Shown: one piece after another, positions 1-8,935 of the stretch
How positions within the stretch are numbered: the stretch's first letter is position 1
Layout of the letters: each line of letters begins with the position of its first letter
The notes under the pieces: model-generated
Seen by the model: the letters and a program-made list of their open reading frames with translations, nothing else
Database searches by the model: none
Told to the model about the DNA's origin: nothing
Assembly (NCBI GenBank): GCA_965200805.1
Contig: OZ241384.1
Coordinates: forward strand, 1,426,001-1,490,000
Direction: 5' to 3'
From: MPNP01 sp026709725
Lineage (GTDB): Bacteria > Pseudomonadota > Alphaproteobacteria > Rhodobacterales > Rhodobacteraceae
Length of the DNA stretch: 64,000 nucleotides
Translations under genes and position numbers: made by a program

Positions 1-1
1 T

Positions 2-634
2 GAATCCACGACAAGATTTATCACGATGCGCACGGCACGGCGGGATCAGGGCAAAGAGCTGAACTATGTAACAGAGGTGTTTAGCACGGGGTCGGTTCAG
101 CTTGATGGGGAAGCTAAAGAAGCATTGTACGAAGGTTTGCTTGAGGCAATGAACAATGTTACCGCACATGCATACCCGCAGAAAGATCAACATGAGCGGT
201 ATTGGACGCTCCCCTATCAATGGTGGGCTGCAGGACATTGGGATAACACTCGGCGAGAAATTGGTGTCCTGATCTACGACATGGGTGTTGGTATCCCGGC
301 AACGCTTTCGACCAGCAGACACAACAAATATTTTCCCAGTATTCAGCGGCGTTTTGGATTGGGGAACAGCGACCAAGATCGAATTAAAGCGGCCATGGAA
401 ATGGGGCGATCACGGTACAAGGAGAGCCATAGAGGTCATGGGATGGCAATATTGCGACATGCCGTCAACATTGTCTCCGATGGCTCTCTCTTGATTTTGA
501 GTGGTGCCGGGCGTTATCATACCTCTGGAGAGATCGAAGAGACGACCGCCCTGGATAGAGGCATTGATGGTACATTCATCGAATGGCGGATACGCGATGG
601 GGACATGATAAATTGGAGCTGTGATGATGCCTGA
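2..634 (+). CDS. GHKL-type ATP-binding protein, 5' end cut by window
   Basis: The reading frame is open to the window edge, so this is the C-terminal part of a longer gene; the internal ATG at 26 is only the first visible methionine. Seen: an N-box (GLLEAMNNVTAHAY), a G1 box (YDMGVGIPATL) and a G2-like box (RGHGMAILR), the nucleotide-binding signature of histidine-kinase/anti-sigma-factor ATPases (GHKL fold). No kinase dimerisation or receiver domain is visible in this part. The 3' end overlaps the next gene, a STAS-like protein, which recalls anti-sigma/antagonist pairs such as SpoIIAB-SpoIIAA. That regulatory parallel is inference. The fold is well supported, the role is not. Confidence 0.8.
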   Translation, partial: ESTTRFITMRTARRDQGKELNYVTEVFSTGSVQLDGEAKEALYEGLLEAMNNVTAHAYPQKDQHERYWTLPYQWWAAGHWDNTRREIGVLIYDMGVGIPATLSTSRHNKYFPSIQRRFGLGNSDQDRIKAAMEMGRSRYKESHRGHGMAILRHAVNIVSDGSLLILSGAGRYHTSGEIEETTALDRGIDGTFIEWRIRDGDMINWSCDDA

Positions 635-959
635 AGACACAACCATTGATGTTGCGAATGAATTCAGCCGCTGGCCCGCGGGACGGGTTCGCAAAGATGG
701 CCGCTATTCCGGTGAACGGTTTCGTCAAGAGTTTTTGGTCCCTGCATTGAAAAAACAGGGGATTGTAACCATCAAGATGGATGGTGCGGCTGGCTACGGA
801 CCATCCTTCCTTGAGGAGGCCTTTGGCGGCCTCGTTCGCAAGGAAGGATTCAATAAGGATATCCTGTCGCGTTTGAAAATTGAGACTACGCGCAACAATC
901 GCAAGGTCCTGATACACGAAGCTATTGACAACGCCATTGTGGAAGAATTGGCACATTAG
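624..959 (+). CDS. STAS-like DUF4325 domain protein
   Basis: A protein of about 111 residues that begins inside the end of the GHKL ATPase gene. GGAG at 615-618 could serve ATG 624 or ATG 627. The middle (FRQEFLVPALKKQGIVTIKMDGAAGYGPSFLEEAFGGLV, split here by position: residues about 35-73) has the alternating strand-helix pattern and the GPSFLEEAFGG motif of the STAS-like family DUF4325, which is usually encoded next to GHKL ATPases. STAS proteins act as partner-switching regulators. Here the pairing and overlap suggest that the two products bind each other. The substrate or downstream target is unknown. Confidence 0.75.
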   Translation: MMPEDTTIDVANEFSRWPAGRVRKDGRYSGERFRQEFLVPALKKQGIVTIKMDGAAGYGPSFLEEAFGGLVRKEGFNKDILSRLKIETTRNNRKVLIHEAIDNAIVEELAH

Positions 960-970
960 GCAGGCTGGCT

Positions 971-1402
971 GTGGAACCACGATGGCTGGATCTGATCACT
1001 TGGGTCATTATGGTCCTGGGCTGGGTTGTGTTTCATACTTTTGCTCAAAAGCGCGATCAAAAGAGTCGGTATCTCTCAAAAATTGATGATGCCATCAACA
1101 GGGTGGAAGAGATTGAGAAAGCCGCACTGCAGTTCTGGAGCTCTCCAGGTTCTGAAGTCAACCAGCAGGAGTGTCAACTCAGGTCAATGATCATGATGAT
1201 TGATCATCTTGAGAACAGGATGTCAATGCTTGGAAATACCAATATCAACTTTGACTCTGAAGTGAATGATCTCTCACGGTCAATTCTTGATGGTAACGGG
1301 GAATCCTTGGATCGTTCAGCCTTATCGATTACTGATAATCGCTTCATTCGCATCTCAAATGCGACGAGAAAATTGAAAGAAAAGCTTTGCTCTATTGAGT
1401 AG
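971..1402 (+). CDS. Membrane-anchored coiled-coil protein, third gene of the GHKL/STAS set
   Basis: GTG start 11 bases after the DUF4325 stop; the other in-frame methionines are too far downstream. Residues about 5-22 (LDLITWVIMVLGWVVFHT) form one transmembrane segment. The rest is a charged, mostly helical cytoplasmic or periplasmic tail of about 115 residues with coiled-coil character. No enzymatic motif is recognised. Its position directly after the ATPase and STAS genes suggests a membrane output or anchor for that pair, which is inference. A short hairpin-forming sequence (AGGTG CAA CACCT, near 1422-1434) follows the gene. Confidence 0.65.
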   Translation: MEPRWLDLITWVIMVLGWVVFHTFAQKRDQKSRYLSKIDDAINRVEEIEKAALQFWSSPGSEVNQQECQLRSMIMMIDHLENRMSMLGNTNINFDSEVNDLSRSILDGNGESLDRSALSITDNRFIRISNATRKLKEKLCSIE

Positions 1403-1498
1403 CAGGCGCGACTTCGAGTCTGAGGTGCAACACCTTGCGATCAAACCGAACATGGGCGGAGCGGTGGGCTCATCTCCCGGTCAATCCATGCAGCCATC

Positions 1499-2725
1499 AT
1501 GATTGATCGCATTCGGTGTTGGCGCAGCAGCCGGTGGGTTCTTCAGATGCTCGGATGCATCCTGCTTCTTGGGGCGGCAATACCGATTGTGCAGGAGATG
1601 ACCGTCCCGGCCCCGGCCCCGGAGTATATTCCCGCACATCTGCATCCATCACTTCACGCAGATATACCGTCTGGCGAAGGTGAAGGGTCAGCACCTCTCT
1701 ATGTTGAAAATCTCATTGATCCGGCAGGGCAGAAGTCTGTGCATGCATCAACGCTGGCACCCTTGGGTGACGGTGGAGTCAGGGCGTGGTGGTATGGCGG
1801 GACCCGCGAAGGAGCGCGGGATGTCGCCATCTATTCAGCCAGATTTGATCCGGCCTCACGGAGCTGGGGTGAGCCGCAGGTGATCATGACACCCCGGAAA
1901 CTGGCCATGCAGCTCCAGCGACCGATCAGGAAACTCGGCAATCCGACGGCGGTCCGTGACGCACGCGGTCGCATTCATCTCTTCTTTGTGAGTGTTTCGG
2001 TTGGCGGATGGGCGACGAGTGCAATCAATGTGATGGCCAGCGAGGATGACGGCGAGACCTTCGGAGCGGCCCGGCGCCTGGTGACCAGCCCGTTTTTCAA
2101 TCTGAGCACGCTCGTTCGGGGGCGTCCGGCTCTTCACGCCGACCTCGCACTCGCTCTGCCGGCCTATCATCAGTTCCTCGGCAAGTTTGCCGAAATCGTG
2201 CAGATCGCCGATGATGGACAGATCCTGTCGAAAAACCGTCTCAGTTGGGGCCGGGAGGCCCTGCAGCCCGAACTCATCCCTCTGGCACCAAAGGACGCTC
2301 TCGTCTTCATGCGCTACGCCGGGCAGGCACCCCGACGGATGCTGCAATCCCGAACCCTTGATGGCGGCCGGACTTTCAGCAGGCCTGTCCGCACAACACT
2401 TCCCAATGCCGACAATTCCGTCGCAGCCGGTCTGCTGCCCGATGGGCCGGTCTTCCTTGTCTTCAATGATGCAGAGGCGGGCCGTCATGTCCTCGCTCTC
2501 GCAGTTGGTTCGGGTGAAGCGTCCGATGACTGGGTCCGTGTGCATGATTTTGAGAATGCACAGGACGACCCGCACCGGGAGTTCTCGTACCCCGCCATTC
2601 TCCAGATGCCGGACGGGCACATCCACCTTGCCTACACCAATGACAGAAAGGCCATCAAGCATGTTCTCTTCAACGATGTCTGGATCAGGCAGACCCTTGA
2701 CAGGGCCGGGTGGACTGGTCAGTGA
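1499..2725 (+). CDS. Sialidase-like (BNR/Asp-box) exported protein
   Basis: A 408-residue protein with an N-terminal hydrophobic segment (residues 14-31) that acts as signal or anchor. The remainder looks like a six-bladed propeller of the exo-alpha-sialidase/BNR family: Asp-box-like motifs SEDDGETFGA (about residue 180) and SRTLDGGRTFSRP (about 283), an early WWYGGTREGARDVAIYSA segment and a late SYPAILQMPDGHIHLAYT segment. Family members cleave sialic or related acidic sugars, or only bind glycans. Glycosidase activity is not shown by the sequence. It starts an apparent operon with two membrane proteins (stop and next start overlap), which suggests work on surface glycan at the envelope. 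Confidence 0.75.
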   Translation: MIDRIRCWRSSRWVLQMLGCILLLGAAIPIVQEMTVPAPAPEYIPAHLHPSLHADIPSGEGEGSAPLYVENLIDPAGQKSVHASTLAPLGDGGVRAWWYGGTREGARDVAIYSARFDPASRSWGEPQVIMTPRKLAMQLQRPIRKLGNPTAVRDARGRIHLFFVSVSVGGWATSAINVMASEDDGETFGAARRLVTSPFFNLSTLVRGRPALHADLALALPAYHQFLGKFAEIVQIADDGQILSKNRLSWGREALQPELIPLAPKDALVFMRYAGQAPRRMLQSRTLDGGRTFSRPVRTTLPNADNSVAAGLLPDGPVFLVFNDAEAGRHVLALAVGSGEASDDWVRVHDFENAQDDPHREFSYPAILQMPDGHIHLAYTNDRKAIKHVLFNDVWIRQTLDRAGWTGQ

Positions 2726-3312
2726 GTCTCTATACCGGGATCGTCTGGGCACCGGTCCTTTTTGCCGCCGGTCTTGCCGTATCACGTCCGTTCACCCGGC
2801 GGTCCGCGTGCGGCCTGATTGCAGGCCTTGCTGTCCTGGCCGGAGGGGTCCTCCTGCACATTGATGGGTTGCCGGCTGTCGCCTATCTGCGGGCCGTGCT
2901 GGCCGAGCCAAGCATGGGGCTTGTGGTGATCTGTCTGGTCTATGGCATCCGATCCCTTGCGGCACACGGGACCGGGTGCAGAACAGCGCCTCTCCATGTC
3001 ACTGTACTGATCCTGTCACTCGGGCTGTATCCCCTGTCACTCGGGGTGGGTTGGTTTGATCCCTATGCCCTTGGCTACCAGCGGGTCTTCGCCCTTGGTC
3101 TTTTGATCGTGGCACTCGTGCTGTGGTGGACTCCCGGGACGGGCATTCTTGCAGTCTGGTTGACGCTGGCTATACTCACCCATCGTACCGGTCTTGGCGA
3201 GAGTGACAATCTCTGGGATTTTCTGATTGATCCCATCATCGTCATGATCGCAATCGGGTGGACGACAGGATGCCTTGTCAGGGCCATTGGAGGCCGCTTT
3301 GTCAAAGATTGA
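2710..3312 (+). CDS. Multi-span inner membrane protein, sialidase operon
   Basis: GTG start overlapping the sialidase stop by 16 bases. The 200-residue product is almost entirely hydrophobic, with about six transmembrane helices (for example LIAGLAVLAGGVLLHIDGL, VTVLILSLGLYPLSLGVGWF and VFALGLLIVALVLWW). No family name is recognised. The overlap with both neighbours points to co-translation with the sialidase-like gene and the next membrane protein, so the three products likely act together in envelope or glycan handling. Function is unknown. Confidence 0.65.
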   Translation: MDWSVSLYTGIVWAPVLFAAGLAVSRPFTRRSACGLIAGLAVLAGGVLLHIDGLPAVAYLRAVLAEPSMGLVVICLVYGIRSLAAHGTGCRTAPLHVTVLILSLGLYPLSLGVGWFDPYALGYQRVFALGLLIVALVLWWTPGTGILAVWLTLAILTHRTGLGESDNLWDFLIDPIIVMIAIGWTTGCLVRAIGGRFVKD

Positions 3313-4009
3313 AAAACTCATCCTGACCCATACGGCCATTGTGTTTCTCCTCGGCGCGGTCATTGCCATCGTCAACCCCGACTACTTCGGGGCCCATTAC
3401 ATCGATGAAGACGGCTTCCTTGAATGGCTCACGGTCCTCGCCCTCGGGACAATCACCGTTGTCCTCGTCCTCCGCTTCCGGGCCGAAGCGGCCAACATGA
3501 CTGTGCGGCAGAAAATCACACTCATCGGACTGGCCATCCTTGCGGCTTTCGGGGCCGGCGAGGAGATTTCATGGGGCCAGCGGCTTTTTGCCATTGAGAC
3601 GCCCGAGGCACTGAGGGCCATCAACAGGCAGGACGAGACCAACATCCACAATCTCGTCATCGGCGGGATCAATGTCAACAAGACCATCTTCTCCAAGGGA
3701 ATCCTGCTCACCTTCCTCATTTATCTCGGTGTGATCACGCCCCTGTGGCATCGCTCCCCCCGTGCGCGGGCGTTCCTTGATTCCTGGGGCGTTCCCATCC
3801 CCAAACGCTACCAGTGGGCCTCCTACCTCGCCATCATCATCCTCGTTGAAGGCGTCATCAATCTTCTCTCCCCCGGCTCCGGCAAGCGCGGTGAACTCAC
3901 CGAATTCGCCGTCCCGATGATCGTCGCCCTCAATATCTTCTACCCTCTCAACCAGGCACCAACGGGAATCATGGATCAATCCGGCAAAGCCCACACGCAT
4001 TCAGGTTGA
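3275..4009 (+). CDS. Multi-span membrane protein with GAGEEISWGQR motif
   Basis: A TTG start at 3275 (or TTG at 3299) overlaps the end of the preceding membrane protein gene; no ATG gives a sensible N-terminus. Five to six transmembrane helices are visible. The loop AFGAGEEISWGQRLFAIETP (about residues 90-109) is conserved in a group of bacterial integral membrane proteins of unknown function. Two adjacent acidic residues (EE) and nearby His/Asn residues in QDETNIHNLVI could form a metal or catalytic site, which is speculation. It is the third gene of the sialidase operon. Confidence 0.65.
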   Translation: MSGPLEAALSKIEKLILTHTAIVFLLGAVIAIVNPDYFGAHYIDEDGFLEWLTVLALGTITVVLVLRFRAEAANMTVRQKITLIGLAILAAFGAGEEISWGQRLFAIETPEALRAINRQDETNIHNLVIGGINVNKTIFSKGILLTFLIYLGVITPLWHRSPRARAFLDSWGVPIPKRYQWASYLAIIILVEGVINLLSPGSGKRGELTEFAVPMIVALNIFYPLNQAPTGIMDQSGKAHTHSG

Positions 4010-4331
4010 GGCCGATTGTGACCCGGTGGCCGCTCGCAAGCACGTGATCATCCGCAGCATCACGTCGTCAATGTCTCCCCGATTGCCCGCAGATACGAGC
4101 CGGGGGCAGGGTGGCACCATTGCCCGTTTGCACGGATTTGCCGTAAAGCATTGCCAAGGCAACCGGGACCGGGCTGAAACGATATCCGTGGTCTCCCATG
4201 CTTGATTCCAGCCAGTCAAATGAACATTGGGAAACCCCCGGCAGGTCATTGAGACTGTCCGATCTCGTGGTGATCCAGTCTGTGGCAATGAGTCGGCACT
4301 TTCCAATCAAGGATACAGGATTGATGGACGC
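4010..4331. other. Intergenic stretch, no convincing gene
   Basis: The 322 bases between the membrane protein and the glycosyltransferase gene contain only short antisense open frames of unclear reality. One minus-strand frame (4068-4310) has a protein-like composition and could be a gene remnant, but I recognise no family in it. Confidence 0.4.
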
Positions 4332-5129
4332 ATGACCCAGTCAAACAGAATCTGCTCGCTCTGGATTGATGGACCCCTGCGTCTTGTTGACAGGGTGTGC
4401 CTGACATCCTGGGTTGCCAACGGGATGGATGTCACGCTCTACACCTATGGTAGCGTTGACAATGTATCGAAGGGGATCGCCATCGCAGATGGCGCGACAA
4501 TCCTGCCGCTGGAGCTTGCTGATCGCATGCGGTCGGCCCGCCATCCTGAGGCCGGTCCAGACTTTATCGCATTCAGTGATTTCTTTCGGATTGAGTGTCA
4601 ACGCCTTGGTTGCGGGATGTGGCTGGATGCCGATGTCCTGCTCTTCAGGCCCTTCACCTACGACACGGGCCGGGTGTTTCTTGTCCGTGAGAATCGGTTC
4701 CGCCTGGGATACAGCACACTCTATCTTCCCGCTGACAATCCAATGTGCACGGACTATGTCCGGCTGCGTGAGAGTTCCGACCTCATGCCGGGGTGGCTGG
4801 GCTTCAAGCGCCGGGTGCTGAAGCCTTTTGTCTTTCGGGTTGCCGGGATTCCCTGGTCACCGATTGACCTTGGGTCGACCGTCTACGGCAATGACGGGTT
4901 CTCCCGGCTGGCGCGCCGCTATGGATACTGGAGCCAGACCCGATCACGGGAGACGTTCTACTCCTGGACCGGGAAGCGCCTTTACCGGATGTTCGAGGTC
5001 GTGGACTATCAACCCATCCTTGACAATGAAAACTGTCTCGGGCTGCATGTCCATAAAAAGGATCGGGCCACGGAGACCGCACCACGAGGCAGCCTCTGGC
5101 ACTGGGCTCTTGATCGCCATGGCCCCTGA
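4332..5129 (+). CDS. DXD glycosyltransferase (GT32/capsule type)
   Basis: 265 residues from the ATG at 4332; the open frame extends 35 codons upstream but those residues do not resemble the family. It begins with the typical RICSLWIDGPLRLVDRVCL segment, then FSDFFRIECQRLGCGMWLDA followed by DV, giving the metal-binding D-x-D (residues 99-101). This is the sugar-nucleotide-dependent transferase type found in LPS and capsule loci (Gly_transf_sug/GT32-like). A second member of the same type lies at 42905-43729. Donor and acceptor sugars cannot be read from the sequence. It stands alone between the membrane operon and the dehydrogenase gene. Confidence 0.75.
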   Translation: MTQSNRICSLWIDGPLRLVDRVCLTSWVANGMDVTLYTYGSVDNVSKGIAIADGATILPLELADRMRSARHPEAGPDFIAFSDFFRIECQRLGCGMWLDADVLLFRPFTYDTGRVFLVRENRFRLGYSTLYLPADNPMCTDYVRLRESSDLMPGWLGFKRRVLKPFVFRVAGIPWSPIDLGSTVYGNDGFSRLARRYGYWSQTRSRETFYSWTGKRLYRMFEVVDYQPILDNENCLGLHVHKKDRATETAPRGSLWHWALDRHGP

Positions 5130-5424
5130 TCGGAAACGATAGGCATCCCCGGGGGAATATCTGAGATGGACAGGATGCGGTGGCCGCCCTGTTTCGTCCG
5201 GCCCTGCCCCGGAATGCGCCCGCGAGCGCATCGGCGAGCGGTTGAGGGGAACAGAATCAGCCGAATGGTATCTTTCCCGAGCGCGACCGGTCATGCTCTG
5301 ACCCTATGGCGTGTCGGAGCGACACAGGTCCATGGGGCTGAGCGATGCAACGAATTGTGTTGATTCCTGACCCCATCCTCCCTATCACCTGTTTCAGGGA
5401 ACCCCGGGCTGGAGGACCAGAGAT

Positions 5425-6555
5425 ATGAAAACCAGAGCGGCAGTTGCCACAGAAGCCGGCAAGCCACTTGAAGTCATGGAGGTCAATCTTGACCCGCCCA
5501 AAGCGGGTGAGGTCCTGATCGAGATCAAGGCCACCGGTATCTGTCATACCGATGGGTTCACCCTGTCGGGTGCCGACCCGGAGGGGCTCTTTCCGGCCAT
5601 TCTCGGCCATGAAGGTGCGGGCGTGGTTGTCGAGGTCGGGTCTGGTGTCACAACACTGGAAGAGGGTGATCATGTCATCCCCCTCTACACACCGGAATGT
5701 CGTGAGTGTCCTTCCTGCACCTCGCACAAAACCAATCTCTGCCATGTGATCCGGGATACACAGGGACGGGGCCTGATGCCGGATGGCACATCGCGCTTTT
5801 CAACACTCGATGGCGATCCAATTCTTCATTACATGGGATGCTCGACCTTTTCACAATTCACGGTTCTGCCGGAAATCGCCGTCGCCAAGGTGCGCAAGGA
5901 CGCACCATTTGACAAGATCTGCTACATCGGTTGCGGCGTGACAACCGGTCTTGGAGCGGTCATGAACACGGCCGGTGTTGAGCCCGGGTCCAAAGCCATC
6001 GTGTTCGGACTCGGCGGCATCGGACTGAATGTCATCCAGGGGCTCCGCCTTGTGGGTGCCGGGATGATCGTCGGTGTTGATGTCAATCCCGAAAGGCAGG
6101 TCTGGGGTGAGAGGTTCGGCATGACGCATTTCGTCAACCCCACCGAGGTGGAGGGTGACCTCGTGCCCTACCTCGTCAGCCTGACGCAAACCCGGAACGA
6201 TCCCATCGGCGGAGCCGATTATACCTTTGACTGCACAGGCAATGTCGATGTCATGCGGGCCGCCCTCGAAGCAAGCCATCGGGGCTGGGGCGTTTCTGTC
6301 ATCATCGGCGTTGCTCCCGCCGGCGCCGAAATCTCCACACGACCGTTCCAGCTTGTCACCGGCCGGACCTGGAAGGGAACCGCCTTTGGCGGGGCCCGGG
6401 GGCGCACCGAACTCCCCCGCTACGTCGACTGGTATATGGATGGCAGGATCGAGATTGACCCGATGATCACCCACACGATGGGTCTCGGCGAGATCAACAA
6501 CGGTTTCGATCTCATGCATGCCGGCAAGTCGATCCGGTCTGTTGTGATCTATTGA
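5425..6555 (+). CDS. frmA: S-(hydroxymethyl)glutathione dehydrogenase / class III alcohol dehydrogenase
   Basis: The 376-residue product is full length for the class III zinc alcohol dehydrogenase family. It oxidises S-hydroxymethylglutathione, formed from formaldehyde and glutathione, with NAD+; many members also reduce S-nitrosoglutathione. Catalytic zinc ligands are visible at Cys40 (GICHTDGF), His62-Glu63 (GHEGAG) and the later YIGCGVTTG cysteine. The structural-zinc cysteines are Cys92, 95, 98 and 106. The nucleotide-binding turn is VFGLGGIGLNVI. It stands alone, with GGAGG just upstream of the ATG. This is the one clear core-metabolism gene in the window. The name adhC/adhI is used equally. 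Confidence 0.95.
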   Translation: MKTRAAVATEAGKPLEVMEVNLDPPKAGEVLIEIKATGICHTDGFTLSGADPEGLFPAILGHEGAGVVVEVGSGVTTLEEGDHVIPLYTPECRECPSCTSHKTNLCHVIRDTQGRGLMPDGTSRFSTLDGDPILHYMGCSTFSQFTVLPEIAVAKVRKDAPFDKICYIGCGVTTGLGAVMNTAGVEPGSKAIVFGLGGIGLNVIQGLRLVGAGMIVGVDVNPERQVWGERFGMTHFVNPTEVEGDLVPYLVSLTQTRNDPIGGADYTFDCTGNVDVMRAALEASHRGWGVSVIIGVAPAGAEISTRPFQLVTGRTWKGTAFGGARGRTELPRYVDWYMDGRIEIDPMITHTMGLGEINNGFDLMHAGKSIRSVVIY

Positions 6556-6685
6556 TCCCTTTCCGGCGGTCCACACGCTGCACCTGCTGGCAAAGACCTG
6601 TATAAATCCGGTTTTTATTTCCTGGCGCCATTCTGAGGCGTAACACCCTGAGGCACAGGAAAGGATAAATCGTTGGCGACTTGAT

Positions 6686-7156
6686 TTACTGTGTGCTGCA
6701 AACATTCTCCCGCAAGAGTTTTTCATGTCCTTTGGTGAATTTCCCACTTTGCCGATCTGTGTAGACCCTGCCTCTTGGCATGTCGATAATTTCCCTGTTT
6801 GTGAAGTCCTTTATCAGCTTCTGATCGTTTGTGTAGAGTAAGCGTGCACCACTGACTCTTGCCAATGCCAACACATGGTGATCATTCGACTTGCATTGGT
6901 TTGATGCGGCAAGATTGGCAGCAGTGGAAGCAATGGCTCTGGAATCCTTCTGACGAACGAGCCCTCTCCGTCTTGCCTCTCGAAACCAATTCCTCGCCCT
7001 TTCATTTGTGTCGGTTTCGTATTGAAGCTTCCCGCCAATAAAAAGTGTCAATTTTCCACGCTGAACATGAACGAGAAACTTCTCTGCACATTCAGATATT
7101 TTTCCGGACTTCGAAAAAATACTTCCAACGACACTTGCATCAATAATTCCGCACAT
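6686..7156 (-). CDS. PIN-domain nuclease paired with AAA ATPase
   Basis: 156 residues from the ATG at 7156, one base after the ATPase stop (TGA-G-ATG), so translation is coupled; the longer upstream frame overlaps the ATPase gene and is discarded. PIN-fold acidic residues are visible: Asp6 in MCGIIDASVV, a Glu in KLQYE, Asp in SNDHHVLALA and Asp in LLYTNDQKLI. PIN domains are Mg-dependent ribonucleases, often toxins. The gene lies downstream of its ATPase on the minus strand and opposite the ubiquitin-like operon. Use as the effector of the ATPase is inference. Confidence 0.75.
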   Translation of the reverse strand: MCGIIDASVVGSIFSKSGKISECAEKFLVHVQRGKLTLFIGGKLQYETDTNERARNWFREARRRGLVRQKDSRAIASTAANLAASNQCKSNDHHVLALARVSGARLLYTNDQKLIKDFTNREIIDMPRGRVYTDRQSGKFTKGHEKLLRENVCSTQ

Positions 7157-7157
7157 C

Positions 7158-8486
7158 TCAAAAACCCAAGTCCCTGCTGACCTCGTCCATGAAGAACTGC
7201 CGGTAACCCGGCGGACTGTCGCAAATATTTCCATTTTGGTCAATTTTGAGATTATGAATCTCAACGCTCGGACCCGCGCGCTCAAAATACAGGATTGAGA
7301 CATCATCGGGCCTCAGCTGCGTCTTTTCGTCCCGTACATCCATGCGCACCCTGTCAATGATGTAATCGCTGTGGGTTTCAACCAAAATCTGCCTTTCCCG
7401 TGTCGCGATTCGACATAGGATTGAGCCCAACCCCGCTTGGGCGCGTGGGTGAAGATGGACCTCTGGTTGCTGCAGAAGCAGCAGAGGGTGACTTCCTTTG
7501 ATCAGCTCAACGATGACAGGCAGAATCTGACTGACACCATAACCCACATCGACAATGTTGCGCCATGAAGATTCTCCATTGCCATCGTGCACCTTGAATT
7601 GGATTTGAAACGGATCGCTGTCCGTTTTCATCCCAAGAGGGCGGATATTGACCTCTTCAAACAGTCCGGTTTCTCTGCCATAAGAGTCGAGGGCCTGCTT
7701 GATTTTTCCCCACCGTTTACGACGGTCAGGATCAGAATGAAGAGCAGCCAGATACTGAGGAATCCTTTCATTCCCCGGATCAAGAGAAGAATATCCCTGC
7801 TCATAGGTTCGTTTAGGGCGCGAGCGTATGGGTGCCATGGCCATCGGAAGCATGAAAGCCATTCCGCTGTCAACGGTCATATAGGGATAGAGTGCCAGGG
7901 TCCTGATAGAATTTCTTTCCACTTCCGTAATCCTGGAATCACCATAGACCGGTTCAAGGTCATCAGATTCAATATAATCGTCAATTGAAGAAAGTCCCCA
8001 CCTTCTATCGGGATACCTTCGTCGTTTTTCGGGGGTATGACTTTCCGTCGTATCTTTAGGCTTGGCCTGCCATTTACCTCCTTCGGTTCTGACATTCAGC
8101 GCAACGCTATCTGGTGGAGAACGGCTCCATGTTATCTCTCCCTCTTCGTTGCTCACATGAAGCATAAAAACCTCCGGCCCAAGTGACCCTTTTTGGAATG
8201 TCGCCTCACATTGCCAATCCTCGATTCCAAAGCTGACAGAAAATCTGTTCTTCGACGAACCGTCTTCCTCATGAACAATGTCCTGGAACGTGCCAAGATC
8301 AAAAGGATGCCTCTTGAATTCAGGCAGGTAATTGCCTTTGTAGATCACATCCCACAGGATGCTTGCCAGTGCCATGAGTGATGTCTTGCCAGTGCTGTTT
8401 TCGCCAACGAGCAACGTCAGTGGTGCCAGCCGGGCGGTTTGTTTCCCGCTGAAGCATCGGAAATTTTCAACTGTTAATTTGTCCAT
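7158..8486 (-). CDS. AAA (OLD/RecF-like, DUF3696-type) ATPase
   Basis: 442 residues from the ATG at 8486 (MDKLTVENFRCF), preceded by GGAG and AAGG; the frame upstream is a non-homologous extension. Seen: N-terminal strand-loop typical of SMC/OLD-like ATPases, Walker A LVGENSTGKTSLM, a late QQPEVHLHPRAQAGL Walker B, an H-loop LVETHSDYII and a C-terminal IDQNGNICDSPPGYRQFFMD segment as in DUF3696 proteins. It is encoded with a PIN nuclease 1 base downstream. ATPase-nuclease pairs of this kind are common in defence islands. It probably senses or gates the PIN effector (inference). Confidence 0.8.
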   Translation of the reverse strand: MDKLTVENFRCFSGKQTARLAPLTLLVGENSTGKTSLMALASILWDVIYKGNYLPEFKRHPFDLGTFQDIVHEEDGSSKNRFSVSFGIEDWQCEATFQKGSLGPEVFMLHVSNEEGEITWSRSPPDSVALNVRTEGGKWQAKPKDTTESHTPEKRRRYPDRRWGLSSIDDYIESDDLEPVYGDSRITEVERNSIRTLALYPYMTVDSGMAFMLPMAMAPIRSRPKRTYEQGYSSLDPGNERIPQYLAALHSDPDRRKRWGKIKQALDSYGRETGLFEEVNIRPLGMKTDSDPFQIQFKVHDGNGESSWRNIVDVGYGVSQILPVIVELIKGSHPLLLLQQPEVHLHPRAQAGLGSILCRIATRERQILVETHSDYIIDRVRMDVRDEKTQLRPDDVSILYFERAGPSVEIHNLKIDQNGNICDSPPGYRQFFMDEVSRDLGF

Positions 8487-8677
8487 TGGCCTTGACTCCA
8501 GTTGGGTTGTAAGTTGAAAATACTGATTCCGGTCGGGAATTCCAGTTCTGAACGGAATGACCGGGGCAGGGATCATTTCGTTACTGGCTACGCTGACCAC
8601 GCACAGAATTCTTGAAACTAGGGACACCGTTCCCCACCTTGAATCCATGCTATGCTACAAACCCAATGGAGGGAATC
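8487..8677. promoter_or_regulatory. Divergent promoter region between AAA-PIN and Ubl-E1 operons
   Basis: 191 bases separate the two divergent start codons (8486 leftward, 8678 rightward), so both promoters must lie here or nearby. It is AT-richer than the flanking genes. No clear operator repeat was identified. A shared control region is inferred from geometry only. Confidence 0.4.
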
Positions 8678-8935
8678 ATGTCATCAGGGGAAAGATTACC
8701 ACAGATCTATGTAAGTGGGCGTGAGGAGAAAGTGCCAGGGCCCTGCGTAACATATGAAGAGATCGTCAAAATATGGAACGATATCCACCAGTCGGAAAAC
8801 AAGCATATTGAGGGTACTCCGGGCATTGACTATGAGGATGACGCCGATGGGAAAGATGGTGTCCTGTTCCCCGGCGGAACAGTCGCAGTTAAGGACGGAA
8901 CGAGTTTCTCGGTAGACCCAGAGCATGTCTCATAA
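8678..8935 (+). CDS. Ubiquitin-like protein (single multiubiquitin-type domain)
   Basis: 85 residues from the ATG at 8678, chosen because GGAGGG lies 5 bases upstream; the ATG at 8666 would put the Shine-Dalgarno inside the gene. Pattern: PQIYVSGREEKVPG, then CVTYEEIVKIW, then LFPGGTVAVKDGTSFSVD. This matches the bacterial multiubiquitin family (strand, VPG turn, YEEIV helix, PG..V.VKDG..F.V end). Only one domain is present. The C-terminus is HVS, not Gly-Gly, so it either ends unprocessed or is not conjugated in the eukaryotic way. It overlaps the E1-like gene by 11 bases. Confidence 0.75.
   Translation: MSSGERLPQIYVSGREEKVPGPCVTYEEIVKIWNDIHQSENKHIEGTPGIDYEDDADGKDGVLFPGGTVAVKDGTSFSVDPEHVS

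Noticed and set aside
1856..2785. 309-codon minus-strand frame
   Set aside because: Antisense to the sialidase-like gene, with no motif or ribosome site.
1418..6650. Weak shared motif TCTGAGG..AACACC at about 1418, 6632 and 49180
   Set aside because: The matches are short and diverge quickly; could be chance in GC-rich intergenic DNA.
5851..6747. 298-codon minus-strand frame
   Set aside because: Antisense to frmA, which is unmistakable.
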